Below, piece after piece: positions 9,192 through 18,750 of a stretch of 24,706 bases of DNA. Position numbers and translations under genes: made by a program. The DNA is taken from positions 1 through 24,706 of the forward strand of contig NZ_JAFFPU010000013.1 in assembly GCF_016919175.1 (NCBI RefSeq), read 5' to 3'. How positions within the stretch are numbered: position 1 is the stretch's first letter; the number at the start of each line of letters is the position of its first letter. The stretch is from Leptospira ainlahdjerensis (GTDB taxonomy: Bacteria; Spirochaetota; Leptospiria; Leptospirales; Leptospiraceae). The notes under the pieces were generated by a model, which saw nothing but the letters and a program-made list of their open reading frames with translations, had not been told where the DNA came from and did no database searches.

Positions 9192-9373
9192 GCATAACTT
9201 CGGCTTCTCGCGGCGCTTCGGGATTGCTTCGCAACCCTCGCTTGGCCTTCGGCACATTTGCTTTGTCGCTCGGTTTGCGAGACGTTCGCTAAGGCTCACT
9301 CAAACCTCGCGCCAATCCCTTCGCGCACAAGCGCTTCGGGAACGCAAACGTCGAGAAGCCTCTTTCGTTAGGC
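9192..9373 (+). repeat. attC site 9
   Basis: Boxes GCATAAC and GTTAGGC, not complementary. Positions 9195-9371 repeat attC 3 (2204-2380) without a difference that I can see. The cassette end upstream mirrors 8340-8357 with two mismatches, at positions 9 and 10, both of which become G-T wobbles on the bottom strand. Confidence 0.92.
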
Positions 9374-9412
9374 GAAATGTTCGGTCAATCTTATATTAAA
9401 TAGATAAATTCA

Positions 9413-10534
9413 TTGAGTCAGAATCGAGTATCAATAATTTTAGTAGGGGTAAATGCATATAGGCATATCCCAAGGCTAACTGGTCCAGAACAGGATGTCG
9501 ATAATTTTGCAAAAATATTAACTGAGGATACAAGGCTTTCAATATATTCAACAACGGTGATTCGTAAAATTATTAATCCAAGTTCAGCAGACTTAAGACT
9601 CGCAATTTCTGACTATGCACTTTCGAGATCAGCAATAAATGATATTTTGGTTTTTTATTTTTCCGGTCATGGCGTAACAATTGGTAATCGGGAATTTGGT
9701 TTATGTACAATAGATACAAATGTTAACAGGGAAACCAATCTTGCTCTCCCAAGTACACTTGTAAGATTTCGAGATATTATTGAAACTTTGTCCGTTGCGA
9801 AGGTTGATCCAGTTTTTATTATTGATGCTTGTTACAGTGGTTTGGCTGGTGAAAATTTACTTCGTACTTATCAGGAGCTTAAAAAGGATATTCAGGCTGA
9901 GACTGGGAGCGCTTACGCGCTCTTATGCTCTTCTACAAAATATGAATCTACACCAGATGGAAGGTTTGGTGGTCCTTTCTTAAATCAAATAAAGAAAACG
10001 ATAGAATCACGGAACTTTGGTACTAAAAGTAAGAAAAAGCCAAAGTTAATGATAAAGGACTTATTTCCGGCATTACGGGCAGCAATTGAATCTTCAGATG
10101 ATATCACTCCGCTCTTGTTCATTGGTGATACCTTGCCAGATTTTCCAATTGCAAAAAACATTTATTATAAACCAAATGAAGTAAGTATTCAAAGTAGTCA
10201 TAAAGAAGTTCTTTTACTGCTTTGGAACAACGGTAATGTAAAAGAGATCTCAATGAGTGAATTGTCAGCAATCAGCTCATCGGTCTATACAACTTATAAT
10301 AAACTTAGTTATAAGCCCGCTTGGGGACTTATAGAGGACGTTAGCCAAAATATTAGGAAGTTGTCTGAAAAAGGGATTCAATTTATGAATGGAGAAATAA
10401 CAATTCCACTGACTATTCAGAAAAATTATGAAAACGGAGATTGGGAACCAGCGTCTGGAGCAATTTTTGTGAATGCAAGCGATCTGTTACAACAGCAGGG
10501 ATTTTTGTTTCCAAACTTACCAACCGAACACTTC

Positions 10535-10540
<6 letters not shown>
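9413..10540 (+). CDS. Caspase-like (peptidase C14) protein
   Basis: 375 aa from a TTG start (no in-frame ATG nearby upstream; MSQNRVSIILVGVNAY is the first strand). The caspase/metacaspase p20 core covers about 5-200. The catalytic His86 is in FYFSGHG (82-87) and the catalytic Cys140 in DACYSG (138-143). PEQDVDNF (25-32) is the typical early helix. Residues 245-375 form a separate C-terminal domain that starts with a winged-helix-like stretch (KEVLLLLWNNGNVKEISMSELS) and may sense a trigger or bind a partner. Bacterial caspase-like proteases act in abortive infection, but usually beside a sensor; none shares this cassette. The stop is the TAA inside the attC left box. Protease family sure, role inferred. 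Confidence 0.87.
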
Positions 10541-10716
<176 letters not shown>

Positions 10717-10763
10717 GTAATAGCAATTAAGGTATCCTTAGAAATTAGATACGGAGAAAAAAA

Positions 10764-11261
10764 ATGGCCAGAAAAGTTTTTTACAGTTTTCACTACAAAC
10801 CGGATAACTGGAGGGTTTCTCAAATTCGAAATATTGGTGCGATAGAAGGCAATCAGCCTGCTAAAGATAATGATTGGGAAACGATTACTAAGGCAGGAGA
10901 AAAGGAAATTCAAAAATGGATAGATGACCAATTATATGGTAGATCTTGTACGATTGTCTTGATAGGAGCTAATACGTCCGGAAGAAAATGGATAAATTAT
11001 GAGATTAAAAAAACTTGGGATAGTAATAAGGGTATATTAGGAATTTATATTCATAATTTAAAAGATTCATCTGGAGAAAAAAGTAATCAAGGAACGAATC
11101 CTTTTGCCGGTTTTACAATCAATGAAGGAAAGACTGACTTATCCTCCGTTGTGAAAGCATATAACCCACCTCATTCAGATAGCAAAGAAGTTTACAACTA
11201 TATAAGCGACAACAAATCTGATTGGATAGATGAAGCGATAAAAATAAGAAATGCCAACTAA
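10764..11261 (+). CDS. Thoeris ThsB-like TIR (MTH538 TIR-like domain)
   Basis: 165 aa. The sequence opens with RKVFYSFHYKPDNWRVSQIRNIG, the hallmark of the MTH538/DUF1863 TIR-like family to which ThsB of Thoeris belongs. GRSCTIVLIGANTSGRKWINYEI (59-81) contains the TIR W-x3-E signature, Trp76 and Glu80, with Glu80 the likely catalytic residue. ThsB proteins sense phage and produce a cyclised ADP-ribose signal that switches on an effector. The gene overlaps the next one by 11 bp, pointing to a translationally coupled two-gene operon, and GGAG precedes the ATG. No SIR2/SLOG or Macro-type ThsA is present; the membrane protein next door would be the effector. Family call strong; system assignment inferred. 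Confidence 0.85.
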   Translation: MARKVFYSFHYKPDNWRVSQIRNIGAIEGNQPAKDNDWETITKAGEKEIQKWIDDQLYGRSCTIVLIGANTSGRKWINYEIKKTWDSNKGILGIYIHNLKDSSGEKSNQGTNPFAGFTINEGKTDLSSVVKAYNPPHSDSKEVYNYISDNKSDWIDEAIKIRNAN

Positions 11262-11685
11262 GAAAAAAAACAAAATCTCAGAAGAGGCAATTCAAGCACA
11301 TTTAACTTTGTTGCAATCGATAATTCAAAGAATGGCAACAAATAGTTCTTCGTCTAAAGCTTGGTGTATTGCGATTGTTTCAGCAATGTTGGTTATTGTT
11401 GGTGAAAAAAGTCAGACAAACTACTTGTTCATCACATATATTCCGACATTGCTTTTCTTCTCTCTAGATTCATACTATTTGGCCCTTGAGCGAAGCTTTA
11501 GAAACTCATATAACGAGTTTATAGATAAATTACATGAAAGAAAAATTAGACCGTCCGATTTGTATGTTATAGCTCCTAAAGGGAATTTCTTTAATGAGCT
11601 ATGTAAATCACTTATTTCATTTTCAATTTGGCCTTTCTATGGAACTTTATTGGGTATGGCATTCTTTGCTAAATATTTACTATAG
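11251..11685 (+). CDS. Small three-helix membrane protein, probable effector of the TIR
   Basis: 144 aa. Lys-rich start (MPTKKKNK), an amphipathic helix at about 11-30, then hydrophobic segments at 37-51 (AWCIAIVSAMLVIVG), 58-79 (YLFITYIPTLLFFSLDSYYLAL) and 122-144 (ISFSIWPFYGTLLGMAFFAKYLL). Between segments 2 and 3 lies a charged region with RSFRNSYNEFIDKLHER and PSDLYVI. Its start codon lies within the end of the TIR gene, so the two are coupled. In defence systems, small 2-4 helix proteins of SLATT or S-2TM type disrupt the inner membrane after activation by a nucleotide signal. This one has the same build, but no recognised nucleotide-binding domain such as the Macro domain of type II ThsA. 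Effector role inferred. Confidence 0.72.
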   Translation: MPTKKKNKISEEAIQAHLTLLQSIIQRMATNSSSSKAWCIAIVSAMLVIVGEKSQTNYLFITYIPTLLFFSLDSYYLALERSFRNSYNEFIDKLHERKIRPSDLYVIAPKGNFFNELCKSLISFSIWPFYGTLLGMAFFAKYLL

Positions 11686-11703
11686 AGAGCAAATTGCTAC
11701 TAC

Positions 11704-11883
<180 letters not shown>

Positions 11884-11889
<6 letters not shown>

Positions 11890-12143
11890 GCCATTTGCCC
11901 GGGGGATGACGGAAAAAGGCGCGGGGACGAAGCGGGGCAAGGGGAAATTCCGGATTTGTTCTTCTCTACTAGACTAACTTGATTCTAATCCAGAAATTAA
12001 GAAAGTAGTGTTATGGCTTTTCTGTATTGGTCTTTCCTGCCAGGAGAAACTTTAAAGTTCAAAAGTTACTAATTCTGTAATCAATGTTTCTTGAGCCCCC
12101 AGCAGTCCCCGCGATGCAGTTTGATATTGATTGGGCAAACAGC
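11884..12143 (+). other. Gene-poor cassette, copy 1 (possible structured RNA or eroded small ORF)
   Basis: No convincing gene. A GC-rich first part (to about 11955) is followed by AT-rich DNA. CGCGGGGAC at 11920-11928 is perfectly complementary to GTCCCCGCG at 12105-12113, which could close a fold of about 190 nt. TCCTGCCAGGA (about 12046-12056) and ACTTTAAAGT nearby are short palindromes. An ORF from ATG 11906, preceded by GGGGG, stops after 23 codons at TAA 11975-11977. The same frame is open for 49 codons in the second copy. The cassette is repeated at 23388-23647 with roughly a dozen differences. It could provide a promoter, an RNA or a degraded peptide gene. Confidence 0.55.
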
Positions 12144-12330
12144 GGCTAACTAAAGCTTGCCGCTTCGTTCGTCACTCACGGTTCCCGTTCGGACTCACTT
12201 CGGTCTTCGACACATCGCTTCGCGAACTTGGCTAAGTAGTAAAAGAAGATATTTTCAGAAATAGAAGTTCGCGACCCTTTCGCGCGCAGGCGCTCCGGGA
12301 CGCGACGTCGTCAAGCTTCTGTCGTTAGGC
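12144..12330 (+). repeat. attC site 12 (divergent sub-type)
   Basis: Boxes GGCTAAC and GTTAGGC. The inner arms are AAGCTTGCCG and CGTCAAGCTT-like instead of GGCTTCTCG and CGAGAAGCC, so the whole site belongs to another lineage. The internal arm is CGCGAACTT (12221-12229) with AAGTTCGCG (12265-12273), around an AT-rich loop. Same type as site 20. Confidence 0.9.
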
Positions 12331-12375
12331 GAAAGTGGCTAAATAAATTGTAATCATTAAAAATGGAGATTTTAT

Positions 12376-13323
12376 ATGGACAATATAAGCTTTAATGACT
12401 GGGTATTGAAGAATTTCAAAAAAACAAGACTTCTATTGATAAGTCTTGTTCCGGTAATAATGTTTTTCATCGATATAGCTCGCCAGTTATTGCCATCGGA
12501 TCTAAAAAATTCTACGAGCCAGTTATCGGCAATTCACAAGATATTTATTGAAAATTCTCATATTTTCCAATATAGTTTAAATATTTTACTTATACTGGTT
12601 TTGCTTCTTATCATTGCATTCAGAATTCCGAATGTCAGTGTTCGATATCCAAATTCAGCAGAAAGAGTTAAGATATTTTGGTTTCTTTGGTTATCGCTGT
12701 GGCTTGCGTGGCTTAGTTTATTTATTCTTCATTTTTCAGTTACTAACGGAACTGGGGACCTTTATAAAGAATTAGATAGGTTAAAGAGTTTCAGTGAGTT
12801 GAAACATAGGTCGGAAATATTTGTTTGGTTAAACTTTGGGAATAATGCTTCAACCTTGATTTTTGGAATATGTTATCTTCTACTTCATTCTAAAAGTAAA
12901 TATTTTCCAGCTTTCATTATTCTCTTTTCGATATCTTTGATTAGCGTGGCAGCAATTGAATATAAATTAGAAAGTATATCAATAGAAGGTAATAAATTTG
13001 AAGAGTATAAAAATTACGTGCAAATTTTCTATAGTATATCAAAGAATTCTTGTGCTGTTGCAATGATTCTATTTGCAGGTAGATTGGAAAGCAGGGTAAT
13101 GGGTGCCCCTTTACCTTTAGTTTTTATATTTTACCTATATGGCGCCAGTCAGTTTTTATCGTACGATTTCGTTATAATATTCTTGATCGGAAAAATTAGT
13201 TATTTTCTCTTTTTTGATTGGCTATTTTCTACGGGAAGATTGCAATTTTTCTTTGAGATTACACCAAAAATTGAGAATACTTTAATAGAAGAAAGGAACT
13301 CTTTTTTAAAAAGTCATTCATAA
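12376..13323 (+). CDS. Multi-pass membrane protein of unknown function
   Basis: 315 aa. About seven or eight hydrophobic segments: near residues 20-36, 66-84, 99-121, 150-165, 177-194, 225-240, 244-262 and 265-285. There is a soluble loop rich in charged residues at about 125-145 (GDLYKELDRLKSFSELKHRSE) and a charged C-terminal tail. No conserved enzyme or transporter motif is evident to me. A good Shine-Dalgarno (GGAG) lies 8-9 nt before the ATG. Alone in its cassette. It could be a membrane effector or a surface-modifying protein, but nothing in the sequence decides this. Confidence 0.75.
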   Translation: MDNISFNDWVLKNFKKTRLLLISLVPVIMFFIDIARQLLPSDLKNSTSQLSAIHKIFIENSHIFQYSLNILLILVLLLIIAFRIPNVSVRYPNSAERVKIFWFLWLSLWLAWLSLFILHFSVTNGTGDLYKELDRLKSFSELKHRSEIFVWLNFGNNASTLIFGICYLLLHSKSKYFPAFIILFSISLISVAAIEYKLESISIEGNKFEEYKNYVQIFYSISKNSCAVAMILFAGRLESRVMGAPLPLVFIFYLYGASQFLSYDFVIIFLIGKISYFLFFDWLFSTGRLQFFFEITPKIENTLIEERNSFLKSHS

Positions 13324-13343
13324 GAAAATAAATGGCCACCTTC

Positions 13344-13528
<185 letters not shown>

Positions 13529-13542
13529 GCCATCAATTAATT

Positions 13543-14361
13543 ATGACTAAGATATATATCGCACTATTATATTTATGCTCGATGAACCTGTTCTCTAAGG
13601 AATTGACTTTATATTTACCAGAATCATCAAATGATCCAGAAGAGCTTAGACTAAGAACATTTTATGATGAAAGAAATAGAATCGGGTTACTATTTTACGA
13701 AATAGAAAGTTTAGAAGATCAAGAAAAGATCTATAAAACTTTGGAGAAAGTGGAATATTTAAGAGTGAGTGATCTTTCTAAGGAATTTGCAAAATATTCT
13801 CTGAATCAGGTTTGGAAGGCACTCGCAAGTGGTAGAGGCAAAAAATTTATCGAAGTATTCAATATTGATTTTTTAATGATAATCATGAAAAGTAATGAAA
13901 GATCAGAAAAATATAATATCACGAATATGTTCAATGTCCGACTTGTTGATCTATCTAAAAACACAGTCAAGCTACTGTTAACCGCTTGTGCAAAATGTAA
14001 TACAATTGAAGGGAAAGCAGCGAATATTAAACAACGTTTAGTTCCTAAGAAATTAAAAACCTCTGTTGAATTATTAGCAGACGATGAAAGTTTTGATATA
14101 AGAACTGAGCTACTCGAAATCTTAGATTGTTTGGAAAAATTTACGTGTAATTTAGAATTTGCTTATTCAAAGTGGGGGAAATTAGATTCTGAAACGATCA
14201 AATGTCAGAGTGCTTTATATAATTTAGCTATTTATTGGAAAATTCAAGGTGATAATATCAAATCTGTTTTATATTTTCGAAGAGCTATTCAGATAAACTA
14301 TAAAAATAATGAACTCATTAAACGAATTGCACGTCAGACTTTTCCGGATGAGTTTAATTGA
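13543..14361 (+). CDS. Exported protein with TPR-like C-terminus, unknown function
   Basis: 272 aa from ATG 13543; longer readings upstream run through the attC and are artefacts. Residues 1-20 (MTKIYIALLYLCSMNLFSKE) look like a short signal peptide with likely cleavage near FSK-E. The middle part (about 60-150) has strands and helices with RGKKFIEVFNIDFLMIIM and FNVRLVDLSKNTV, somewhat like proteins that combine periplasmic function values over a list. CAKC at about residues 144-147 is a Cys-x2-Cys pair. Residues about 225-265 (SALYNLAIYWKIQGDNIKSVLYFRRAIQINY) form one clear TPR-type repeat. Possible envelope protein. No family recognised and no partner gene. Confidence 0.62.
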   Translation: MTKIYIALLYLCSMNLFSKELTLYLPESSNDPEELRLRTFYDERNRIGLLFYEIESLEDQEKIYKTLEKVEYLRVSDLSKEFAKYSLNQVWKALASGRGKKFIEVFNIDFLMIIMKSNERSEKYNITNMFNVRLVDLSKNTVKLLLTACAKCNTIEGKAANIKQRLVPKKLKTSVELLADDESFDIRTELLEILDCLEKFTCNLEFAYSKWGKLDSETIKCQSALYNLAIYWKIQGDNIKSVLYFRRAIQINYKNNELIKRIARQTFPDEFN

Positions 14362-14365
14362 CGGC

Positions 14366-14551
14366 GTCTAACTTCGATTTCTCGCGTCGCTTCGACATTC
14401 GCGGTTCCCGCTCAGTCTCGCTTGGCCTCCGGCACATTTGCTTTGTCACTCGGTTTGCAAGACGCGACTAAGGTCGCTCAAACCTCGTGCCAATCCCTTC
14501 GCGCACAAGCGCTCCGGGAACGCAAACGTCGAGAAACCTACGTCGTTAGGC
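14366..14551 (+). repeat. attC site 14
   Basis: Boxes GTCTAAC and GTTAGGC. The central hairpin at 14464-14477 is GCGAC-TAAG-GTCGC. Inner arms GATTTCTCG and CGAGAAACC again show a G-T wobble only on the bottom strand. Spacer TACGTC. Confidence 0.91.
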
Positions 14552-14566
14552 GCCATATCAATCAAT

Positions 14567-15394
14567 ATGAAATCTGAATTTACAGAATTTACCTATGGAT
14601 ACTCAATTACTGAGGAGTTTGTAACGGATCCCGTCGGGGGCCTTAATGGTTTGCCAATATTTCCTAATTTAAGACAAGAGGCAATGCTCGGATATGATGT
14701 AAAATTAACTGGAGCAAAGAGTATTAAATTTATACAATTCAAATTGTCGGAATACTTTAAAAGTTCGAAATCTAAAGAATGGTCGCTTTTCAATTCTCCT
14801 TACTTTAGAATGCATATTACAGCAAGTTCTTCATCCTTGCAACATGAGAAATTACAAGAGTTAGAAAGAAAATTAGGTCCGATCGTTTTTTATACAACTC
14901 CTCTATTTAACTCACTAAATGAATTAAGAACCTACTACAATAATAATGAAGTTCGACAGAATTCTTTATTTATTCGGCCTTCTCAGATACAAATCCCTGA
15001 TAACAAAGCTCATTATATTGTATTTAATAGAATCTCAGGTCCAATTTATTGTTGTTCAAAGGACCCGAAAATTTTGAAAGAATGGATCGGTTACGAGAGC
15101 TTGTCCGAATTATTTAGGGAGAGCTTATCTGGAATAATATACGATGCTATCAGTTTACGCAGCATTAGCGAGGTGTTAAAAGAGTTAGCTAGAAAGAAAA
15201 AGTCGGTAACATTTGATACTTATGATCAATTTTTAGAATCCCGAAAAACCAGGATAAATAACTATTTAATAGGTAATAACATTTCTCTGCCTGACTACAG
15301 TTTCAGTAAAGAAAAGAGTGAATACATCGCTGAGCTGGACAAAATTGCTTTTATTGCTAGAACCGAATTTGATTTGATTCCAATTCTATTCTAA
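14567..15394 (+). CDS. Uncharacterised protein
   Basis: 275 aa from ATG 14567, 16 bp after the attC. The N-terminal part reads FTYGYSITEEFVTDPVGGLNGLPIFPNLRQEAMLGYDVKL, then IKFIQFKLSEYF and FRMHITASSSSLQHEKLQELERKLG. These have the look of a conserved family (Tyr-Gly-Tyr start, LP-x-x-PNL-x-EA, GYDVKL, QFKLSE), but I cannot name it. The strand order and the QFKLSEY motif would suit an enzyme core; this is only an impression. CCS at about residues 161-163 is the only cysteine cluster. No signal peptide or membrane helix. Alone in its cassette, in a defence-rich context. Confidence 0.65.
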   Translation: MKSEFTEFTYGYSITEEFVTDPVGGLNGLPIFPNLRQEAMLGYDVKLTGAKSIKFIQFKLSEYFKSSKSKEWSLFNSPYFRMHITASSSSLQHEKLQELERKLGPIVFYTTPLFNSLNELRTYYNNNEVRQNSLFIRPSQIQIPDNKAHYIVFNRISGPIYCCSKDPKILKEWIGYESLSELFRESLSGIIYDAISLRSISEVLKELARKKKSVTFDTYDQFLESRKTRINNYLIGNNISLPDYSFSKEKSEYIAELDKIAFIARTEFDLIPILF

Positions 15395-15409
15395 CAGAAT
15401 TGATACGGC

Positions 15410-15592
<183 letters not shown>

Positions 15593-15616
15593 GCCATGCC
15601 GCGCCCCTCATTAAGA

Positions 15617-15638
15617 CGCCAGCCGTCCTTGGCTGGCG
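15617..15638 (+). other. Hairpin at the start of the double-RT cassette
   Basis: CGCCAGCC (15617-15624) and GGCTGGCG (15631-15638) form a perfect 8-bp stem around GTCCTT. The same loop and closing bases, GCCGTCCTTGGC, occur in a hairpin at the other end of this cassette (19647-19678). It sits 30 bp before the first RT start. No T-run follows, so it is not a standard terminator. Confidence 0.6.
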
Positions 15639-15668
15639 ATGTTTATTAATATAAGTTGGTAACCTAAA

Positions 15669-16868
15669 ATGAGAAACATCGTTATTGATTCTTCAAAATT
15701 TAATTATTCGCCTACAAAAATTAAGAGAACGTTAAGAGTAAATGATTTTTATAGATTTCAATTAAGACAAAATAAAATCGACCAATTAACCACTCAAATT
15801 TCAGAACATTTCAGTGAAAAATTCGGAGAGGTAAGGCCTTTCGCTATTGGTAGTTTTAAAAATAAAAAAATATTCATGCCTAAAAAAATATACGATCTGC
15901 TAACGCTTAGAAGAACTTCAGATATTATTAAATCAGTATGTCACATTTCAACATTTAGTCGGGAGGATGAAGTCGTTCAATTGCAAGCTGTAATCAGGGG
16001 GGAGATGAAATGTTGTATCATTAAAACTGATATTTCAAACTTCTTTGAGTCAGTAGATTTTACAAGTGCGATAGATAAATTGGTGGAAAAAGGTTTCAAT
16101 AACCATTCTTCTTTGGCCCATCTAAACAATTTAAGCAAAGTGTTAAAAGCGCTCAACTTTAATGGATTACCGAGAGGTCTTGCGCTAAGTTCTATTCTCG
16201 CGGAAGTCTATCTCGAAGAGTTTGATAGAAACCTTCGATTAAATAGGGAGGTGCTATATTATTCTCGATATGTAGATGATATAGTCATTGTAACGAATTC
16301 CGATCCGCAACTCATATTAGGATTTATTCAAAGAGCTTTGCCAGGTAGACTTTTACTAAATAAAAAGAAAACAAGATATTATATTAAAGGTCGAAAAGAG
16401 AAATTTGATTTTCTCGGGTATTCAATTTCTTTAGAGAATGATCATGCAATTGGAATTGCTCATAAAAAAATAAGTAAAACAAAAAAGCGCATAATTCTGT
16501 CGATTAAAGATTATATCAGAAATAATGATCCCTATTTATTGATTGATAGGATCAGGTTTCTGACCGGCAATACAGAAATGAAAATGCATAATCGGTATAA
16601 AAAAATAACGGTTGGGTTTAAGTTTCAATACCGGATATGCGATTCTAAGTTGCTAAAAAGTGAACTTCAAAATTTAGATAACTTTTTTTATTCTGTTCTC
16701 ACTTCTAAAAACTATAAAATCTCCGCTGCTTTAAAAAAGCGAATTGGTCCAAAGGCCTTTTTAAAATTGAAAACTTTATCTTTCACTGGTGCTTATAACA
16801 ATAATATTATTCATTTTCGCACGAGTAGTAAAATCTCTTTAATACGGAAAGCTTGGAAATATGCTTAA
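15669..16868 (+). CDS. drt3a: Defence reverse transcriptase, DRT3 first subunit (UG3-like)
   Basis: 399 aa. Complete RT active site: motif A CIIKTDISNFFESVDF with Asp121, motif B GLPRGLALSSILAEVYL (166-182), motif C SRYVDDIVIV with Asp203-Asp204, motif D region NKKKTRYYI, and the DFLGYSI (247-253) motif that follows. A helical tail of about 130 residues resembles a short thumb. The next gene overlaps by 8 bp and encodes a second, unrelated RT; this arrangement of two RTs plus an RNA is typical of DRT type 3. From memory of recent work, the first subunit copies an ACACAC segment of the RNA into repetitive DNA. Group assignment rests on architecture and the neighbouring RNA, not on a search; the RT call itself is certain. 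Confidence 0.85.
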   Translation: MRNIVIDSSKFNYSPTKIKRTLRVNDFYRFQLRQNKIDQLTTQISEHFSEKFGEVRPFAIGSFKNKKIFMPKKIYDLLTLRRTSDIIKSVCHISTFSREDEVVQLQAVIRGEMKCCIIKTDISNFFESVDFTSAIDKLVEKGFNNHSSLAHLNNLSKVLKALNFNGLPRGLALSSILAEVYLEEFDRNLRLNREVLYYSRYVDDIVIVTNSDPQLILGFIQRALPGRLLLNKKKTRYYIKGRKEKFDFLGYSISLENDHAIGIAHKKISKTKKRIILSIKDYIRNNDPYLLIDRIRFLTGNTEMKMHNRYKKITVGFKFQYRICDSKLLKSELQNLDNFFYSVLTSKNYKISAALKKRIGPKAFLKLKTLSFTGAYNNNIIHFRTSSKISLIRKAWKYA

Positions 16869-18750
16869 GAACAAAATTAATAGGAGTATCTACGAAAGGT
16901 GTTTACTAACAGAAGTTGTTCCGTTTGAAACTCCTATGCTTTTTTCTAATTGGGGTGCATTCAATTTTGTTAGGAACCTTAAGAATAAGTCACCACATGA
17001 TTTTATAAATAAATTATTTTGTGATAAAGGTTATTCTGTACCATATAGATTTAGAATTAAAAAGGATAATTCGGAGTTTCGGTCTTTGCATCTTATTCAT
17101 CCGAAAATGTCAGAAAGAATTATTACGCTATATCAAGATTTTCAATTACAAATTATAAAAGAGTGTTCGAAAAGTCTCTATTCATTGCGGGCGCCTTCCC
17201 GAATTGCAAAGTATTTTACTATATCGAAAAGTAATAACGGAGAATCCGTTGGCCGTTATGTTGAGGAATTAGATGCAGATAGCCCTTATATATCGTCTTA
17301 CTTTGTTTATAAATACTTTTCACATTTACACAAATACTTCGAATCCGAATTTTTTACATCTCTTGAAAAACGATTCAAAAATTTAATGTACCAAGATGTT
17401 TCTAAATGTTTTCCAAGTCTATACACGCATTCCATTTCTTGGGCACTACGCGGAAAAGTTGAAAGTAAAAGTATCGCATTCAAAGGAAAAAGTCTTCCTT
17501 CGCTTGGTGTCTTATTTGATGAAATAATGCAAGATTGTAATTTTAAAGAGACTAACGGAATAGTTATTGGTCCTGAGATTTCTAGATTATTCGCGGAAAT
17601 TGTTATGCAAAGTATTGACGAGAAAATTGATTTAAGCATGAGAGAATCTGGATTTAAGTATGGAACTGACTATGTATGCGTAAGGTATATAGATGATTAC
17701 TATTTATTTTATAATAATAATGCGGTTGCGGAGAAGTTTTCTTTATATATCTCAGAGGAGCTGGAAGTATTCAAATTATACTTAAATACAGCAAAAACCA
17801 AAGTTACTAGTCGACCTTTTATTACCCAAATTAGCAGGGTAAAAATAAAATTATCTTACTTTATGGATGACTTGGAAAAAAGAATTAGTACTGCCAAGAG
17901 TAACATTTCTAGTGAACGTGAATTGAATAAAATACGAGATATCACTTTCGATTTAGGTGATGAATCACATACAATATCTAATTTCTTATTGTCTTCAATA
18001 AAAAAGAAAATGATTCGTATGAGTAAAATGAAAATATCTGAAGAAATACGAATGTCGGCTCTGCTCGTGTTCATCGAAATGGCATTTCACAGAGTAAGAT
18101 TCGATACGAGGGTTTCATCTGTTTATAGGATCGCCGAGATAATTTTAGAATCTATATCCTTAATAGATTCAATGTCGTCATCATATCAGCGCCAAGTTAA
18201 AGATAAGATTTCTTCTGAGATTAAAGAATGTTTATTTTTTGCAATTGAGAATGATTCAATTCAAGAAGCTCTAAATTTATTAATTGCATACTCAAAGTTG
18301 TCATTCGAATATAGTTTTTCTGAGAAAGATCTTCTTAAAATAGCGAATGGTATTAAAAGATCCCATCCAGAAGATATTAAATATAGAAAGCGTTTGTCAT
18401 ATTATGAGATAGTAACAATTTTGTATTATATTAAGGATAATCAACTATATAACAAAATTAGAAAATTGCTCCTGGCAACTGCTTTTTTTATTATTAGAAG
18501 CAACTCTATTTTAATATACGCTGAGTCAGCGTATATTTTTTTTGATTTACTTTCCTGTCCTTATTTAACTGCAAATGAAAAGAATAAATTATTTAAAATG
18601 GCATTGGACGGGAGCGAGCAGAAAGTTGTAAAAAATAGAAGGAAATCTATCATTGATTTTGTATCAAAGGACACTTGGTTTTTTAACTGGAATAAAGATA
18701 AAGATTTGCATTCAATATTAAAGAAAAAAGAATATAATGAGCCATATTAG
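16861..18750 (+). CDS. drt3b: Defence reverse transcriptase, DRT3 second subunit (UG8-like)
   Basis: 629 aa, starting inside the first RT gene (overlap 16861-16868). RT motifs: PYRFRIKKDNSEFRSLHLIHP (61-81) in the fingers; motif A MYQDVSKCFPSLYTHS with Asp179; motif B TNGIVIGPEISRLFAEIVMQ (231-250); motif C VRYIDDYYLFY with Asp278-Asp279; NTAKTKVTSRPF (309-320) after it. Residues about 340-629 form a large helical C-terminal domain, as in other UG-class defence RTs. Second subunits of DRT3 have been described as making the complementary dinucleotide-repeat strand without a nucleic-acid template; I recall this rather than deduce it. The stop codon (18748-18750) lies in the left arm of the RNA candidate, so mRNA and RNA overlap. 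Confidence 0.85.
   Translation: MLKNKINRSIYERCLLTEVVPFETPMLFSNWGAFNFVRNLKNKSPHDFINKLFCDKGYSVPYRFRIKKDNSEFRSLHLIHPKMSERIITLYQDFQLQIIKECSKSLYSLRAPSRIAKYFTISKSNNGESVGRYVEELDADSPYISSYFVYKYFSHLHKYFESEFFTSLEKRFKNLMYQDVSKCFPSLYTHSISWALRGKVESKSIAFKGKSLPSLGVLFDEIMQDCNFKETNGIVIGPEISRLFAEIVMQSIDEKIDLSMRESGFKYGTDYVCVRYIDDYYLFYNNNAVAEKFSLYISEELEVFKLYLNTAKTKVTSRPFITQISRVKIKLSYFMDDLEKRISTAKSNISSERELNKIRDITFDLGDESHTISNFLLSSIKKKMIRMSKMKISEEIRMSALLVFIEMAFHRVRFDTRVSSVYRIAEIILESISLIDSMSSSYQRQVKDKISSEIKECLFFAIENDSIQEALNLLIAYSKLSFEYSFSEKDLLKIANGIKRSHPEDIKYRKRLSYYEIVTILYYIKDNQLYNKIRKLLLATAFFIIRSNSILIYAESAYIFFDLLSCPYLTANEKNKLFKMALDGSEQKVVKNRRKSIIDFVSKDTWFFNWNKDKDLHSILKKKEYNEPY

Noticed and set aside
15669..18750. 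Group II intron, retron or diversity-generating retroelement
   Set aside because: No maturase or intron RNA domains; two different RTs side by side rather than the single RT of a retron; no variable-repeat/template-repeat pair. The architecture fits DRT3 better.
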